A stretch of 64,000 nucleotides of DNA. Source: Foetidibacter luteolus. GTDB lineage: Bacteria > Bacteroidota > Bacteroidia > Chitinophagales > Chitinophagaceae. Each line of letters opens with the position of its first letter. Positions within the stretch are counted from its first letter, which is position 1. The DNA lies in NCBI RefSeq assembly GCF_009650435.1, contig NZ_VVIP01000034.1, forward strand, positions 18,898 through 82,897, written 5' to 3'. The notes beneath the pieces were generated by a model that saw only the letters and a list, made by a program, of their open reading frames with translations, was not told the origin of the DNA and ran no database searches. Positions 34,786-43,901 of this stretch are shown here, piece after piece. Position numbers and translations under genes: made by a program.

Positions 34786-37098
34786 TTACTTTATCTGCTC
34801 CAGTTCTTCCATGGTAAAAGTCTTCTGCCTGTCTTTATATTTTTTGCGGACAGCAGTAACATCAGCCGCGTTTATTTTGGAAGCTTTGTTGTTCCATGCA
34901 TTGCGCACAAAACTTAATACCTGGGCAATGTCCTCATCAGAAAACTCATCGTTGGCGCCAATGCCCGGCATATCCCCGCTTATCTCCGGCGCTTTATACA
35001 ATTTACCGGCTACCTTAACAGGCCCGGTTAAACCATATAACACTATCGGTAACAGTTTATTCTTATCGCCCAATACCCAATCAGATGTATTCAAGGGTGG
35101 CGCCAGCGCGGTAACGCCATTGCCATCGGCGCCATGGCATGTTTGGCAAACAGACTGGTACACTTTAGCACCCCTGGGAAATTGTTTGGCCAGCCTTTCA
35201 AAATTGCCCGCATTAGCGGCTTTGCTTATGTCTTCAAACACCTTTTTAAAGCGCCGTACCATAACTGTGGCAGTATCTGTAGCGCCGGCAAAAACATTAT
35301 CGTAAAACGCCTTTTCTTCTTTGTACAGGCTGCTGATGATGGCATCTGCCACATAACGGTTGGAAGGATATTGCCCGGCCAGGCGTATCAGCAGGCTATT
35401 CGCCGCCGTTTTGCTGAAAGGCCGGATACTTTTTGCCAGGAAAGCTATGTAGGGTGCAATCACAGAATCTTTCTCCGCAACCATGGAATCCAGTACCTGG
35501 ACAACCTGTTTGTAATTAGCGCTGTTAACAACAGCGGGCAACACCGCCAGCCCCTGCATTTTTACATTGCGTTGGGTTGAATGCAGCAGTGGCCATACAT
35601 CTGGCAGGGTTAAGGCGTGCAACCCTTCCAGGGTCCATACCGCATGCGTAATAAACAGCGGGTTAGCAGCATCTTTCAATGCCTGCCGCAGCGCAGGCAC
35701 TACGGCAAGGTCTTTGGCATCAACTATTGTTTGCTGAGCCTGGTTACGCACCCACCCATTGTTATTGCCAAGCATGCTTACCAGCAGGGCAGGCTCAACA
35801 GGCAGCGTTTGCATTTCCGGCCGTGAACCACGAGGGATTACTTTGTAAATGCGGCCACAGTTTAATGGCTGGGTAAGCGCCCTTTCTTTTATCTCATTTT
35901 TAAGGTAAGGCGTAAGGTATGTTTTATGCTGTATAATACCGCGGTACATATCCACTATATAAAGCGCACCATCCGGGCCATTATACAGGTTAACAGGGCG
36001 AAAGCGTTCATCTTCACTGGCAAGAAACTCTTTGCGTTCATACGCTTGTTTTCCTTTTATCACATTACCGTTTTCTTCCAGCAGGTTTCGTTTGATGAGG
36101 TTGGCAGAAGGCTCTGCCACAAACGCGTTGCCCTGGTAAGATGGGCCCAGTAAACCGCCTTCATAGATAAGGGGGCCGCAGGCCGCGGTAAAATTAACCA
36201 GGCGCAGGCTGTCGTCCAATACATCCTTCATATAACCACGGTTAACGCCCGGCGTTGGCCTGGTGGGATATACCCTGTTGTCTTCAACAATTTTTGCCAC
36301 AAAACCTGCCACACCACGCTGGTTGCTGTTACCTGCCCCAAAGCCGGGCGGAAAGAAATCTCCCAGCAGGTCTTCTGAATTGGTATTGTAAAAAAGCCTT
36401 CCATAATTATCCTGGGATATACCCCACTGCCCTCTGAAATGTGTACGTTCAATCAGCCATTTATCTCCCTCCTTGCGGTAACGTTTGGATGATTTGGCGT
36501 TGTATATCCAGTTATCAAGCGCCCTGAATAACCCGTTAGGCTGATGCTCCACATTACCACCTTCTGCATAAGCGGCATCCACCAGTGTTCTGCCTGTGGG
36601 CTTATCATCCTTCATGGTATAGTACCATAACTTAGGCGGCTCGGCCACCAAAAGCCCTCCTTCCACAAAACAAATGGCACGTGGCAACACCAGGGAGTCA
36701 AGAAAAACCTTACTGTCATCCATGATGCCGTCATGGTTGTTATCGCTCAGTATTACCACTTTGCCTGTAGGCAGGTCTTCACCGGTGCCAACCGTATCGG
36801 GCATGTAGTCCATCATCTCCACTACCCACATCCTTCCTTTATTATCAAAGCTCAGTGCCACGGGCGCCGCTATCAGCGGTTCCGATGCCGCCAGCTTAAC
36901 TTCCAGCCCTTCTTCCACTTTCATTTTTCCAATCGCTTTATCAGCCGGCAGCACTTCCGCCTCCGGTATAAGTTTTCGCATGGATAAAGAGTCACCCGTT
37001 TTATCTTTTACCGGTGCTGTTCCACATCCACTAAGCAACACATTGGCGGCAATACAAAATACGAACGGCCAGTAAAATGGATAGCAAATACGATTCAT
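34786..37098 (-). CDS. PVC-type membrane-bound dehydrogenase with C-terminal cytochrome c domain
   Basis: The 770-residue lipoprotein (lipobox LLSGC, C25) has an N-terminal beta-propeller (GLEVKLAASEPLIAAPVALS, FDNKGRMWVVEMMDY, NPNGLFRALDNW-like blades), HEAT-like helices in the middle, and a C-terminal c-type cytochrome with CQTCH at 651-655 and probable axial Met at 710 in GDMPG. This domain order is that of the PVC-type heme-binding dehydrogenases first noted in Planctomycetes and Verrucomicrobia and common in Bacteroidota. It is likely to oxidise a sugar in the periplasm and pass electrons to the respiratory chain. First gene of the operon with Gfo/Idh and MFS genes. Confidence 0.85.
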   Translation of the reverse strand: MNRICYPFYWPFVFCIAANVLLSGCGTAPVKDKTGDSLSMRKLIPEAEVLPADKAIGKMKVEEGLEVKLAASEPLIAAPVALSFDNKGRMWVVEMMDYMPDTVGTGEDLPTGKVVILSDNNHDGIMDDSKVFLDSLVLPRAICFVEGGLLVAEPPKLWYYTMKDDKPTGRTLVDAAYAEGGNVEHQPNGLFRALDNWIYNAKSSKRYRKEGDKWLIERTHFRGQWGISQDNYGRLFYNTNSEDLLGDFFPPGFGAGNSNQRGVAGFVAKIVEDNRVYPTRPTPGVNRGYMKDVLDDSLRLVNFTAACGPLIYEGGLLGPSYQGNAFVAEPSANLIKRNLLEENGNVIKGKQAYERKEFLASEDERFRPVNLYNGPDGALYIVDMYRGIIQHKTYLTPYLKNEIKERALTQPLNCGRIYKVIPRGSRPEMQTLPVEPALLVSMLGNNNGWVRNQAQQTIVDAKDLAVVPALRQALKDAANPLFITHAVWTLEGLHALTLPDVWPLLHSTQRNVKMQGLAVLPAVVNSANYKQVVQVLDSMVAEKDSVIAPYIAFLAKSIRPFSKTAANSLLIRLAGQYPSNRYVADAIISSLYKEEKAFYDNVFAGATDTATVMVRRFKKVFEDISKAANAGNFERLAKQFPRGAKVYQSVCQTCHGADGNGVTALAPPLNTSDWVLGDKNKLLPIVLYGLTGPVKVAGKLYKAPEISGDMPGIGANDEFSDEDIAQVLSFVRNAWNNKASKINAADVTAVRKKYKDRQKTFTMEELEQIK

Positions 37099-37533
37099 TG
37101 GTTATATGTTAGGAGCTACCGGCAAACAATCGGCGCTGAAATTTATTGCGTTACAACCGGATATGTCGTCAAACATCGGTGAAACTATGCTTTTTTTCTA
37201 CCATGATTTACCTTAACCAGCAGGCATTCCATTTCAAACGTTGTAAATAAAATCAACAGTTTAAAAACCCGGCCAAGAGAATGGTGTATTGAAAAGGATT
37301 ATCATCCGCATGCATCAACGATACCCGGTGAATCATTTATTCAACAGCAGAGATTATTGGGGGCTTTCAGTTGCAGTATTTCAATGTAGCAGCAGTCCCG
37401 GCTTTTCACTACAAGTCCTCACCACCTCCGCTAAGGCTCCGGTGGTTGCGGGCTTTCCGTTTCAATCCGGCAGCCATTGGGCGATAGAATTGCTATGGGG
37501 CTTTGCCCGCAGGGTAGCATTAGTAGTTCAATG

Positions 37534-38115
37534 TTCTTTTGTTTAAAGTTCAATATTGGTAGCCCTTCCATTTTAGGTGAACCCGGGTAGATTTTAAAAG
37601 CCTGAAAGGCTTTACTAATAATAGCCCCGGTTGCAAACCGGGGTTACCGGCAAACATAATACCCCAACCCTGAAGGGGTTGAATATGTAAAAGTTCAACC
37701 CCTTCAGGGTTGTTGCAGTATGCGTTTTTTAACCACGGGTTTCACCCGTGGCTATTGTTATTTTGCCCTTCGGGCAAGGGGAAAAGCTTATTTCATCTAC
37801 TAACATGCCGCCCCGATGGGGCTTTGATTGTTTAGTGTTCTTTTGTTTAAAGTTCAATGTTGGCAGCACTGCCACTTTAGGTGAACCCGGGCAGGTTTTA
37901 AAAGCCTGAAAGGCTTTACTAATAATAGCCCCGGTTACAAACCGGGGTTACCGGCAAAAATAATATCCCAACCCTGAAGGGGTTGAACTTTTACATATTC
38001 AACCCCTTCATGGTTGTTGCACTATACGCTCTTTAACCACGGACTTCACCCGTGGCTATTGTTATTTTGCCCTTCGGGCAAGGGGAAAAGCTTATTTAAT
38101 TTAAAGTTGAATGTT
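37534..38115 (+). repeat. Two direct copies of a 304-bp hairpin-array repeat
   Basis: Copy one is 37534-37837, copy two 37838-38115. Each begins TTCTTTTGTTTAAAGTTCAAT and runs through a series of small inverted repeats: AAGCCTGAAAGGCTTT, CCCCGGTT-n-AACCGGGG, CAACCCTGAAGGGGTTG, its inverted form, CCACGGGTTTCACCCGTGG (mutated in copy two) and TTGCCCTTCGGGCAA. Substitutions between copies are scattered, so the duplication is not fresh. The layout resembles REP/BIME-type arrays. Confidence 0.85.
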
Positions 38116-38230
38116 TGCAGGCTCTGCCACTTTATGGCACTTGCACTTCATAGCCCCAAAGCAAACTAAACCACTTACCAATCTGGTAACCTGCAACTGG
38201 TAACCGGTATCTTTCCAAACCCATGAAAAA

Positions 38231-38345
38231 CATATCGCACCTACGGCGCTCCCTTTACATAGCGTTTTCCTTACCTACTAACATGACGCCTCTACGAGGC
38301 TTTGCTTGTTCAATGTTCATTTGTTTAAAGTTTAATGTTAGCAGC
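38231..38345 (+). repeat. Dispersed hairpin-type repeat (copy matching 5180-5310)
   Basis: ATATCGCACCTACGGCGCTC, CTACTAACATGACGCC, TTGTTCAATGTTCATTTG and TTTAAAGTTTAATGTTAGCAG in the same order as at 5180-5310. Confidence 0.7.
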
Positions 38346-38447
38346 GGGTATTGAAGAGCTTCTGCACTTCATCATTCAAACAAATTATAAGCCTTTTAAA
38401 CTTCAACAGACCGGCAACCAGCTACCTGTAACCGGCAACTGTCTTTC

Positions 38448-38547
38448 GGGTGAGGGATTGAAGCGGAAAGCCCACAGCCACGAGGCACGAGTGGCGAGGA
38501 CTTGTAGCGGAAAGCCCGGCCCCTTGCGCAGCTTGGGGACACCCCCT
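38448..38547 (+). repeat. Dispersed intergenic repeat, family GGGTGAGGGATTG (copy 3)
   Basis: GGGTGAGGGATTGAAGCGG, then a divergent middle (CACGAGGCACGAGTGGCGAG), TAGCGGAAAGCCCGGCCCC and TTGGGGACACCCCC. Confidence 0.75.
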
Positions 38548-38643
38548 GAACATTTTTGTTATTTCTTACACAGGCAACCAACGAGGCATTCGAAACAGGG
38601 AGGCCTGCGTAACACGGCTGGGTAACCAATGCACCCATTGCCT

Positions 38644-38651
38644 TATTTTTG
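38644..38651 (+). promoter_or_regulatory. -7 box before the sialidase-like gene
   Basis: TATTTTTG matches TAnnTTTG exactly, 20 nt before the ATG; no clear -33 element. Confidence 0.4.
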
Positions 38652-38671
38652 ACGCAAAAATTAACCTGGCT

Positions 38672-40522
38672 TTGAAACACTTACTTCTTGTTGTACAATT
38701 TTTCTTCTGCTTTAATTTGGTAATAACGGCGCAAACCGGAAGCGCTTATGAACCGGTGAGGTACATTGGGGGCGAAACTATTGACCCAAGTGTACATGAG
38801 GGCCGCCTGCGCTATGCAATTGGCGTTGAAAACAGGCAGACCATGCGTGCCAACCGCACACACCCGGAACATGCCGATGGTTACGGGTGGACGTACAACC
38901 ATGCTTCTAACCTGTGTTACTGGAACAATACATTCTATCAGCAATACCTGAGCAACCCGGTTGACGAGCATGTGGCGCCGGGGCAAACGCTTATGATTAC
39001 ATCCCGCGACGGACGGCACTGGGGCAAGCCTGAAGTAGTGTTTCCCCCTTATACACCGCCGCCGGGGGTTACCATTCCGGATGGTTATAAGGGCTACATG
39101 ATGCACCAGCGCATGGGCTTTTATACATCACCAGGCGGGCGCCTGCTGGTGCTGGCTTTTTATGGGCATACAGAAGACCCTTTTGGCAAAGGCGGTATTG
39201 GAAGAGTGGTGCGTGAAGCTTACAAAGATGGCAGCTACGGACCTATTTATTTTATTCGCTACGAAAGTGAAGCGCAATGGAATGAAACGAACACCAGTTA
39301 TCCCTTCTACAAGAAATCTGCCGATACCGGCTTTGTGAAAGCCTGTGAAGCCTTGCTGGCCGACCCGCTTACCACTTTTCAATGGTATGATGAAGACCAT
39401 GGCATAGATGGATTTTACAACAACAAAAAATCAGGGCAGGCGCTCTCTTATTATCACCGCAAGGATGGCAATGTAGTTGCGCTTTGGAAAAAATCGCTTT
39501 CGGCAATTTCGAAAGATGGCGGCAAAAATTTTTCTGACCCTGTAAAAGTTCCCACCTTTCTTATGTCGGGCGGAAAGCAGTGGGGGCAACAAACGGATGA
39601 CGGACGATATGCGATTTGCTATAACCCCATTGAGCAAACACAATACCGCTACCCGCTGGCTATTGTTACCGGTGATGATGGTATTATATACAACCACCTG
39701 CTGCTGGTACAGGGCGAAGTTCCGCTGCGCCGCTTCAGCGGACGATGGAAGGACTTTGGGCCATGTTATATGCGTGGAATAGCTGAAGGTAACGGTAACC
39801 CGCCGGGTAACGATATGTGGCTGAGCTATACCATGAATAAGGAAGACGTTTGGATAAGCCGGATACCCTTGCCTGTTAAGTATGCTGTTAAGGGCAAAGT
39901 GACTGACGATTTTGATAACCTGCCATTAGACGGGGCAGTGCCGGACTGGAATATTTATTCGCCGGCATGGGCGCCGGTTACTGTTGTTGCTTCGCCGGGA
40001 AAAGCGGGCAAATCGCTACAGCTATTTGACCAGGATTTATATGATTATGCCCGTGCCATACGCGTATTTGAAGAAGGCGCCCGTATAGAAGCTTCTTTTA
40101 ACGTGTATGCGGATACGGCTAACAGCGGCCGTTTGGAATGCGAATTAACGGACAGGTTTGGCAACCGGCCGGTAAGGTTGCGCTTTGATGAAACAGGGCA
40201 GGTTATAGCTGCCGTTGGCAGTGTTGAAAAACGGGTGTATACTTATGCGAAAGGCAAATGGATGCATATAAAGCTGGAGATTGAAGCTACCCTTAACGGC
40301 AATTATTCTTTGTTTATTGATGGTAAGGCAGCAGTTAAAAATGCACCACTAACAGAAGCGGTTACAAGCCTGGAGCGGCTATCCTTCCGCACAGGCGAAT
40401 ACCGCAATATTCCCACCCGGCAAACGGCCAACGAAACGAATGACCCTCCATTACCCGGTTGTGATGTGCCCGCAAAGCCAACAGTTTTTTATGTTGATGA
40501 TGTTACTGCAGGCAAAAAATAG
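38672..40522 (+). CDS. Secreted sialidase-like (BNR/propeller) protein with C-terminal jelly-roll domain
   Basis: The 616-residue protein has a signal peptide (residues 1-21, ending VITAQ). Residues 30-410 look like a beta-propeller with BNR/Asp-box-like elements (MITSRDGRHWGKPEVV, ISKDGGKNFSDPVKV) and a WYDEDHGIDGFYNN segment. Residues 430-616 form a concanavalin/LamG-like carbohydrate-binding or accessory domain (IEASFNVYADTANSGRLE, YAKGKWMHIKLEIEATL). Glycoside-hydrolase or lyase activity on an extracellular glycan is plausible; catalytic residues cannot be assigned by eye. It is adjacent to the sugar-oxidation operon but divergently placed. Confidence 0.7.
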   Translation: MKHLLLVVQFFFCFNLVITAQTGSAYEPVRYIGGETIDPSVHEGRLRYAIGVENRQTMRANRTHPEHADGYGWTYNHASNLCYWNNTFYQQYLSNPVDEHVAPGQTLMITSRDGRHWGKPEVVFPPYTPPPGVTIPDGYKGYMMHQRMGFYTSPGGRLLVLAFYGHTEDPFGKGGIGRVVREAYKDGSYGPIYFIRYESEAQWNETNTSYPFYKKSADTGFVKACEALLADPLTTFQWYDEDHGIDGFYNNKKSGQALSYYHRKDGNVVALWKKSLSAISKDGGKNFSDPVKVPTFLMSGGKQWGQQTDDGRYAICYNPIEQTQYRYPLAIVTGDDGIIYNHLLLVQGEVPLRRFSGRWKDFGPCYMRGIAEGNGNPPGNDMWLSYTMNKEDVWISRIPLPVKYAVKGKVTDDFDNLPLDGAVPDWNIYSPAWAPVTVVASPGKAGKSLQLFDQDLYDYARAIRVFEEGARIEASFNVYADTANSGRLECELTDRFGNRPVRLRFDETGQVIAAVGSVEKRVYTYAKGKWMHIKLEIEATLNGNYSLFIDGKAAVKNAPLTEAVTSLERLSFRTGEYRNIPTRQTANETNDPPLPGCDVPAKPTVFYVDDVTAGKK

Positions 40523-40879
40523 TAGTGATATTTTTTTGAAGCAGATGCGCATGAACAGGGACAACCAATAAAAAATCCTGCAAATATTGTGTATTTACAG
40601 GGAGAGAAATAGATTGCGTAAGCCGAAAAGTCGGGATGACTGGATTCGAATATTATTAATAACCATCTATCAGTCAATGTTTTGTGTTATTGCAAATTTT
40701 AAACTCACCGGATCACTCACCGTAGAAAAGGTACAAAGAACTATACGCAAAATAATGAAATTGTTTCTAATTTGTTACAGTCTCCTATACCCGTTAAAGC
40801 GAATCTCTACCCGAGTGGGTGAAGCTGGTGCGGAAGAAAACTTTAAGCATGGATATATTCTGCTATATTTAAATCTATA
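40523..40879. other. 357-bp gap at the border of the accessory region
   Basis: An open frame at 40587-40886 has no plausible domain and is not called. From here the composition becomes more AT-rich and signalling genes dominate. Confidence 0.45.
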
Positions 40880-41029
40880 TCATTGATCGCTCCGGTAAAT
40901 TAGGCGGGTGAAGTTAAAACCAGGAAATGGACAAGTTGGGCCGCCTCGATGGTCTTTATTGAGCAGCCGTTGCAGCAGTTCCGCATCCACTGGATCATCC
41001 TCCAATAAAATCACTTTAAGCAGATCCAT
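40880..41029 (-). pseudogene. Truncated response-regulator receiver fragment
   Basis: From ATG at 41029 to TGA at 40880-40882 the 49 codons begin MDLLKVILLEDDPVDAELLQ, the beta1-alpha1 part of a receiver domain with its acidic pair. The rest (GGPTCPFPGFNF) is not receiver-like, and the phospho-acceptor and Lys are missing. It lies downstream of the intact REC-PAS-kinase gene in the same direction, so it is the cut-off head of a third receiver gene. Confidence 0.65.
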
Positions 41030-41148
41030 GTAAAAATAATTTAAGTCCGATAATATGTTAAGGACAAAAACCTCAAGATCTCCGAAATCCGAGGCAAAGA
41101 TTTCCCCCGGAAACTCTTTAAACGTTGAACTTTTAACAAATATGCTGC

Positions 41149-42687
41149 TTAAAATTTAAGCATAGGCAGGTTAAGCGTAAAGCTGCTCCCCTTACCGCTG
41201 CAGCTCTCTGCACAGATTGTACCACCGGCTGCTTCGGCAAGTGTTTTGACCAGACATAAACCCATGCCGGCACCCGAAAGCTCTTTATCAAAACGCTCGT
41301 ACATTCCGAAGAGCCGGTCTTTGTTTTTGGCAATGTCAATGCCTTTGCCATTGTCACAAACAGTTATCCTGTATTCTCCCTGGTCAGTATACAGAGAAAC
41401 ACTGATCTGGCAGCGCCTTTTTTCGTGGCGGAAACGTACGGCATTTTCGAAGAGCTGCAGAAGAATATCTGTGAGCATGCCGCGATTAGTATGTATAATG
41501 TCAATGCCAATGAAGCCGCAGCTAATCTCTGCCTGCTGTCCGTGGATGCGAAGGATTTTTGAGGCTGTTTCGCTGACCAAGTATGCAAAATCTATGTCTT
41601 CCCTCTTTTCCATATTTCTGCTGCTGTACCTGAGGATGTTATTCAGGTCTAACACAACGCGGTCCAGCCCAATTGTCACTGATGACAACGCCTCGGTATA
41701 AAGCTTCCTTTCTCGTTCTGTCAGGGCGCCCCCGGTCAGTTCCGCCGTCAACCCAATGATGTTGGCAACCGGTGCCCTTAGGTTATGCGAAACTATAAAT
41801 GCAAACCGTTCCAGCGCTTGGTTACGCCTGGCCAGATCCTGCGCAACTTTTTCTTTGAGAATTTCCTCCTGCTTGCGCATACTGATATCCGTAATGGCCA
41901 TGACCATACCCATACTTTGCGAGTCGGATCCGGCAATATTGAACCATCGCACGTAATACCAGCGGCGGCAACCGTCAGGAAGGTCGTAGCAGATTTCATA
42001 AGAGGTAGTATGTCCTAGGATAGTTTTCTGCATAATCGAATGAATTTCCTGCTGCCTTTCTGAAGGAAAATAGGAAAGCGCGTCGGTATGTTCCCTGAGT
42101 TCCTTTCCAAAAAGGATCAGCGCCAGCTGCGATGCAAGCGGGTTAAAGGATTTTACTTTCATGGACCTTCCAATCAAGATGTATGCCGTATCCGTATTAC
42201 AAAAAATGGTATTTAGGTTGGCCTCGGACTCGTGTAGTTTGCTTAGTGCATCAATAGCGATGGCTGTGCTTTTCCGGATGTCTATTAACCCTTTTGCCTT
42301 TTCCTGGGTTAGTCGCCATTTTTCCATAGCAGCTATTACAGCGCGTGGCAGTCGTTCCATCCGGTCTTTGAGGATGTAATCGTCTGCACCCAGACTTAAG
42401 AGCCCCGCAGCAGCATTGTCCGGCACTGTTGCTGTGACCAGAATAAAGGGGATTGGCCAGCCTTTTTCACGAACATAACGAAGAGCTTCCCTTGAATTAA
42501 ATGCTGGAAGCGAGTGGTCACAGAGAATAAGGTCGGGCCGCGTCTTTTCGAGACTTGAGATAAACTGCTCTTTTTTATCAACGACAAAAATTTCACAGCA
42601 GATGCCTCCTTTCTCCAACACGCGCCGCACCAAGGCTGCGTCAGTTGGGAGATCTTCGACGTGCAAAATTTTGAGAGGAACATTCAT
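41149..42687 (-). CDS. REC-PAS-histidine kinase
   Basis: About 512 residues from the ATG at 42687. An N-terminal receiver (KILHVEDLPTDA, phospho-acceptor in LILCDHSLP, Lys in YILKDR) is followed by a PAS domain (LNTIFCNTDTAYILIGRSMK to SMGMVMAITDISMRK), the HisKA dimerisation helix with FIVSHNLRAPVANIIG, and an intact HATPase (LFENAVRF, VCDNGKGI, GAGMGLCLVKTLAEAAGG). No membrane segment, so it is cytoplasmic. The start replaces an upstream in-frame one because the receiver begins there. The stand-alone receiver gene upstream ends 13 bp before it, so the two are an operon and probably a phosphorelay. Confidence 0.9.
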   Translation of the reverse strand: MNVPLKILHVEDLPTDAALVRRVLEKGGICCEIFVVDKKEQFISSLEKTRPDLILCDHSLPAFNSREALRYVREKGWPIPFILVTATVPDNAAAGLLSLGADDYILKDRMERLPRAVIAAMEKWRLTQEKAKGLIDIRKSTAIAIDALSKLHESEANLNTIFCNTDTAYILIGRSMKVKSFNPLASQLALILFGKELREHTDALSYFPSERQQEIHSIMQKTILGHTTSYEICYDLPDGCRRWYYVRWFNIAGSDSQSMGMVMAITDISMRKQEEILKEKVAQDLARRNQALERFAFIVSHNLRAPVANIIGLTAELTGGALTERERKLYTEALSSVTIGLDRVVLDLNNILRYSSRNMEKREDIDFAYLVSETASKILRIHGQQAEISCGFIGIDIIHTNRGMLTDILLQLFENAVRFRHEKRRCQISVSLYTDQGEYRITVCDNGKGIDIAKNKDRLFGMYERFDKELSGAGMGLCLVKTLAEAAGGTICAESCSGKGSSFTLNLPMLKF

Positions 42688-42700
42688 AAAGCTCTGATAT

Positions 42701-43156
42701 TTATAAAAAACTACAGGTTGGAGGCTGGTTAAAGCACAGCCAGTAGCGTGCAATCGCTACCATGGTCTCTGCAAATAACTCGTAAGCTAGCGGTTTGACT
42801 ATATAACTGTTGGCGCCCTCTCTATAACAGCGTTCGATGTCCGACTTCTCGCCAGACGAACTCAGGATGATTACCGGGATGGCGCAAAGGTCTTTGTCAG
42901 CCTTTATACGCCGGAGGGCATCGTTACCATTCAGCTTAGGCATTTTAATATCAAGTAAGACCACAGCAGGTAAAACAGCGGGGTTCCTCGCAGTGTAGCT
43001 GCCTTTTCCATACAAAAAATCAAGCGCTTCCTGACCATCCTTTACATGAAACACCCCCTCAGAGAGACGGGCTTTTGCTAAAGCCCTGACCGCCAGTTCA
43101 GCATCGCTTGCATTGTCTTCCACCAGTAAAATCTGCGGAGATTCAAATGACGACAT
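42701..43156 (-). CDS. Single-domain response regulator (Rcp1-like)
   Basis: The 151-residue receiver without output domain has acidic pair ED in ILLVEDNASDAE, phospho-acceptor Asp in VVLLDIKMPKLNG, Ser in ILSSSGE and Lys in IVKPL. The long beta3 loop (YGKGSYTARNPAVLP) is typical of Rcp1-type regulators that serve phytochrome-like kinases. It precedes the REC-PAS-kinase gene by 13 bp and follows a small protein gene by 39 bp in the same direction. Confidence 0.9.
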   Translation of the reverse strand: MSSFESPQILLVEDNASDAELAVRALAKARLSEGVFHVKDGQEALDFLYGKGSYTARNPAVLPAVVLLDIKMPKLNGNDALRRIKADKDLCAIPVIILSSSGEKSDIERCYREGANSYIVKPLAYELFAETMVAIARYWLCFNQPPTCSFL

Positions 43157-43195
43157 AAATTGTTTTTCAGCAGTTAAACTGTTTTGGTTTTCATA

Positions 43196-43471
43196 TTAAG
43201 GATAAGCAACCGGATCTGCCAAGTAAAGTTCTCCTTCGGTTGTCCTGACCAGGGCAGCCTTGACCGACTTCTTCTTTCCATTTTCCAGAAGACAGGATCT
43301 TACCCACCCCACTAATATACCTTTTGCGGGCATTTCCAGATAACAAACAGAAAGCTCAGGCGTGATATAACAAGTGAACACATACTCCTTATTGCAGACC
43401 TGAATTTGCATCCCAACCTCTGCATCAGGTTCCCTTGTTGTATTCCATTGATAATCTGTCATGGCAGGCAT
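43196..43471 (-). CDS. Small protein of a new three-member family (member 1)
   Basis: The 91-residue protein shares a gap-free pattern with the proteins at 50074 and 57834: P-x7-W-x2-S-x7-K-x5-A-x6-G-x3-L-A-[DN]-P, here with P48, W56, S59 and LADP near 84-87. The region reads as alternating beta strands. There is no signal peptide. This member has a longer N-terminus (about 25 extra residues) than the others. It is the first gene of the operon with the receiver and the REC-PAS-kinase, so a role in that signalling path is likely. I do not recognise the family. Confidence 0.75.
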   Translation of the reverse strand: MPAMTDYQWNTTREPDAEVGMQIQVCNKEYVFTCYITPELSVCYLEMPAKGILVGWVRSCLLENGKKKSVKAALVRTTEGELYLADPVAYP

Positions 43472-43901
43472 TTACATTTGGCAGAACAAATTTAGCCATG
43501 ACTCGGACCGAGAACTATAGCATAATTTTGTTTTTTTGTAGAATTATTACTATCAACTCCGTTTTGATTTTGTTAATAAAAATTTTATATTGACAACGCC
43601 AATATATTCCTTGGGACTTAAACTGCTGCCATGCGACGACACATGCGATTTTATGCTGTTGCGATAGGATTTTTTGTTGTTCTATATGTCTTTCATTCAG
43701 CCTACACAATTTTAGCTACCCTATGGACTGATTGACTGGCGTGGGTTTCAGAAGTTAAAAATACATCCCGTCCGGGGCCGGTATACCCTTACTATTCGAT
43801 ACGCTCCATGAAGTTACCTCTTCAATGCGCGTTGCACCACCAAGAATTTTTAATTGAATAAAATACGAGAACTTATTTTTGCTAAATAAATTAGTAAAAA
43901 T
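43472..43901. other. Divergent gap of 430 bp with the umuD promoter at its end
   Basis: A 64-codon frame at 43515-43709 (minus) has no protein-like features and is not called. The right end carries the promoter and palindrome of the umuD gene. Confidence 0.5.
43874..43897 (+). promoter_or_regulatory. umuD -7 box overlapped by a candidate SOS operator
   Basis: TATTTTTG (43874-43881) fits TAnnTTTG. The imperfect palindrome TTGCTAAATAAATTAGTAA (43879-43897) overlaps its end and the start point; its core is CTAA-N5-TTAG. The same core, with perfect arms, lies at 47812-47830 at the other end of this gene cluster. A repressor there would block initiation. Confidence 0.6.

Larger units (their letters stand above)
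37099..38671. other. 1.57-kb gap filled with repeats
   Basis: No protein gene is supported. It contains the 304-bp direct duplication at 37534-38115, a hairpin-repeat copy at 38231-38345, a GGGTGAGGGATTG-family copy at 38448-38547 and the promoter of the gene at 38672. Confidence 0.75.

Noticed and set aside
37534..38115. Possible CRISPR array because of regularly placed repeats
   Set aside because: Only two long copies with many different internal hairpins; no short identical repeats with unique spacers and no cas genes.
40587..40886. 99-codon plus-strand frame after the sialidase-like gene
   Set aside because: No protein-like pattern, no promoter or domain, and it overlaps the receiver remnant on the other strand.
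43515..43709. 64-codon minus frame upstream of umuD
   Set aside because: Low-complexity, Lys/Ile/Gln-rich composition expected from AT-rich non-coding DNA.
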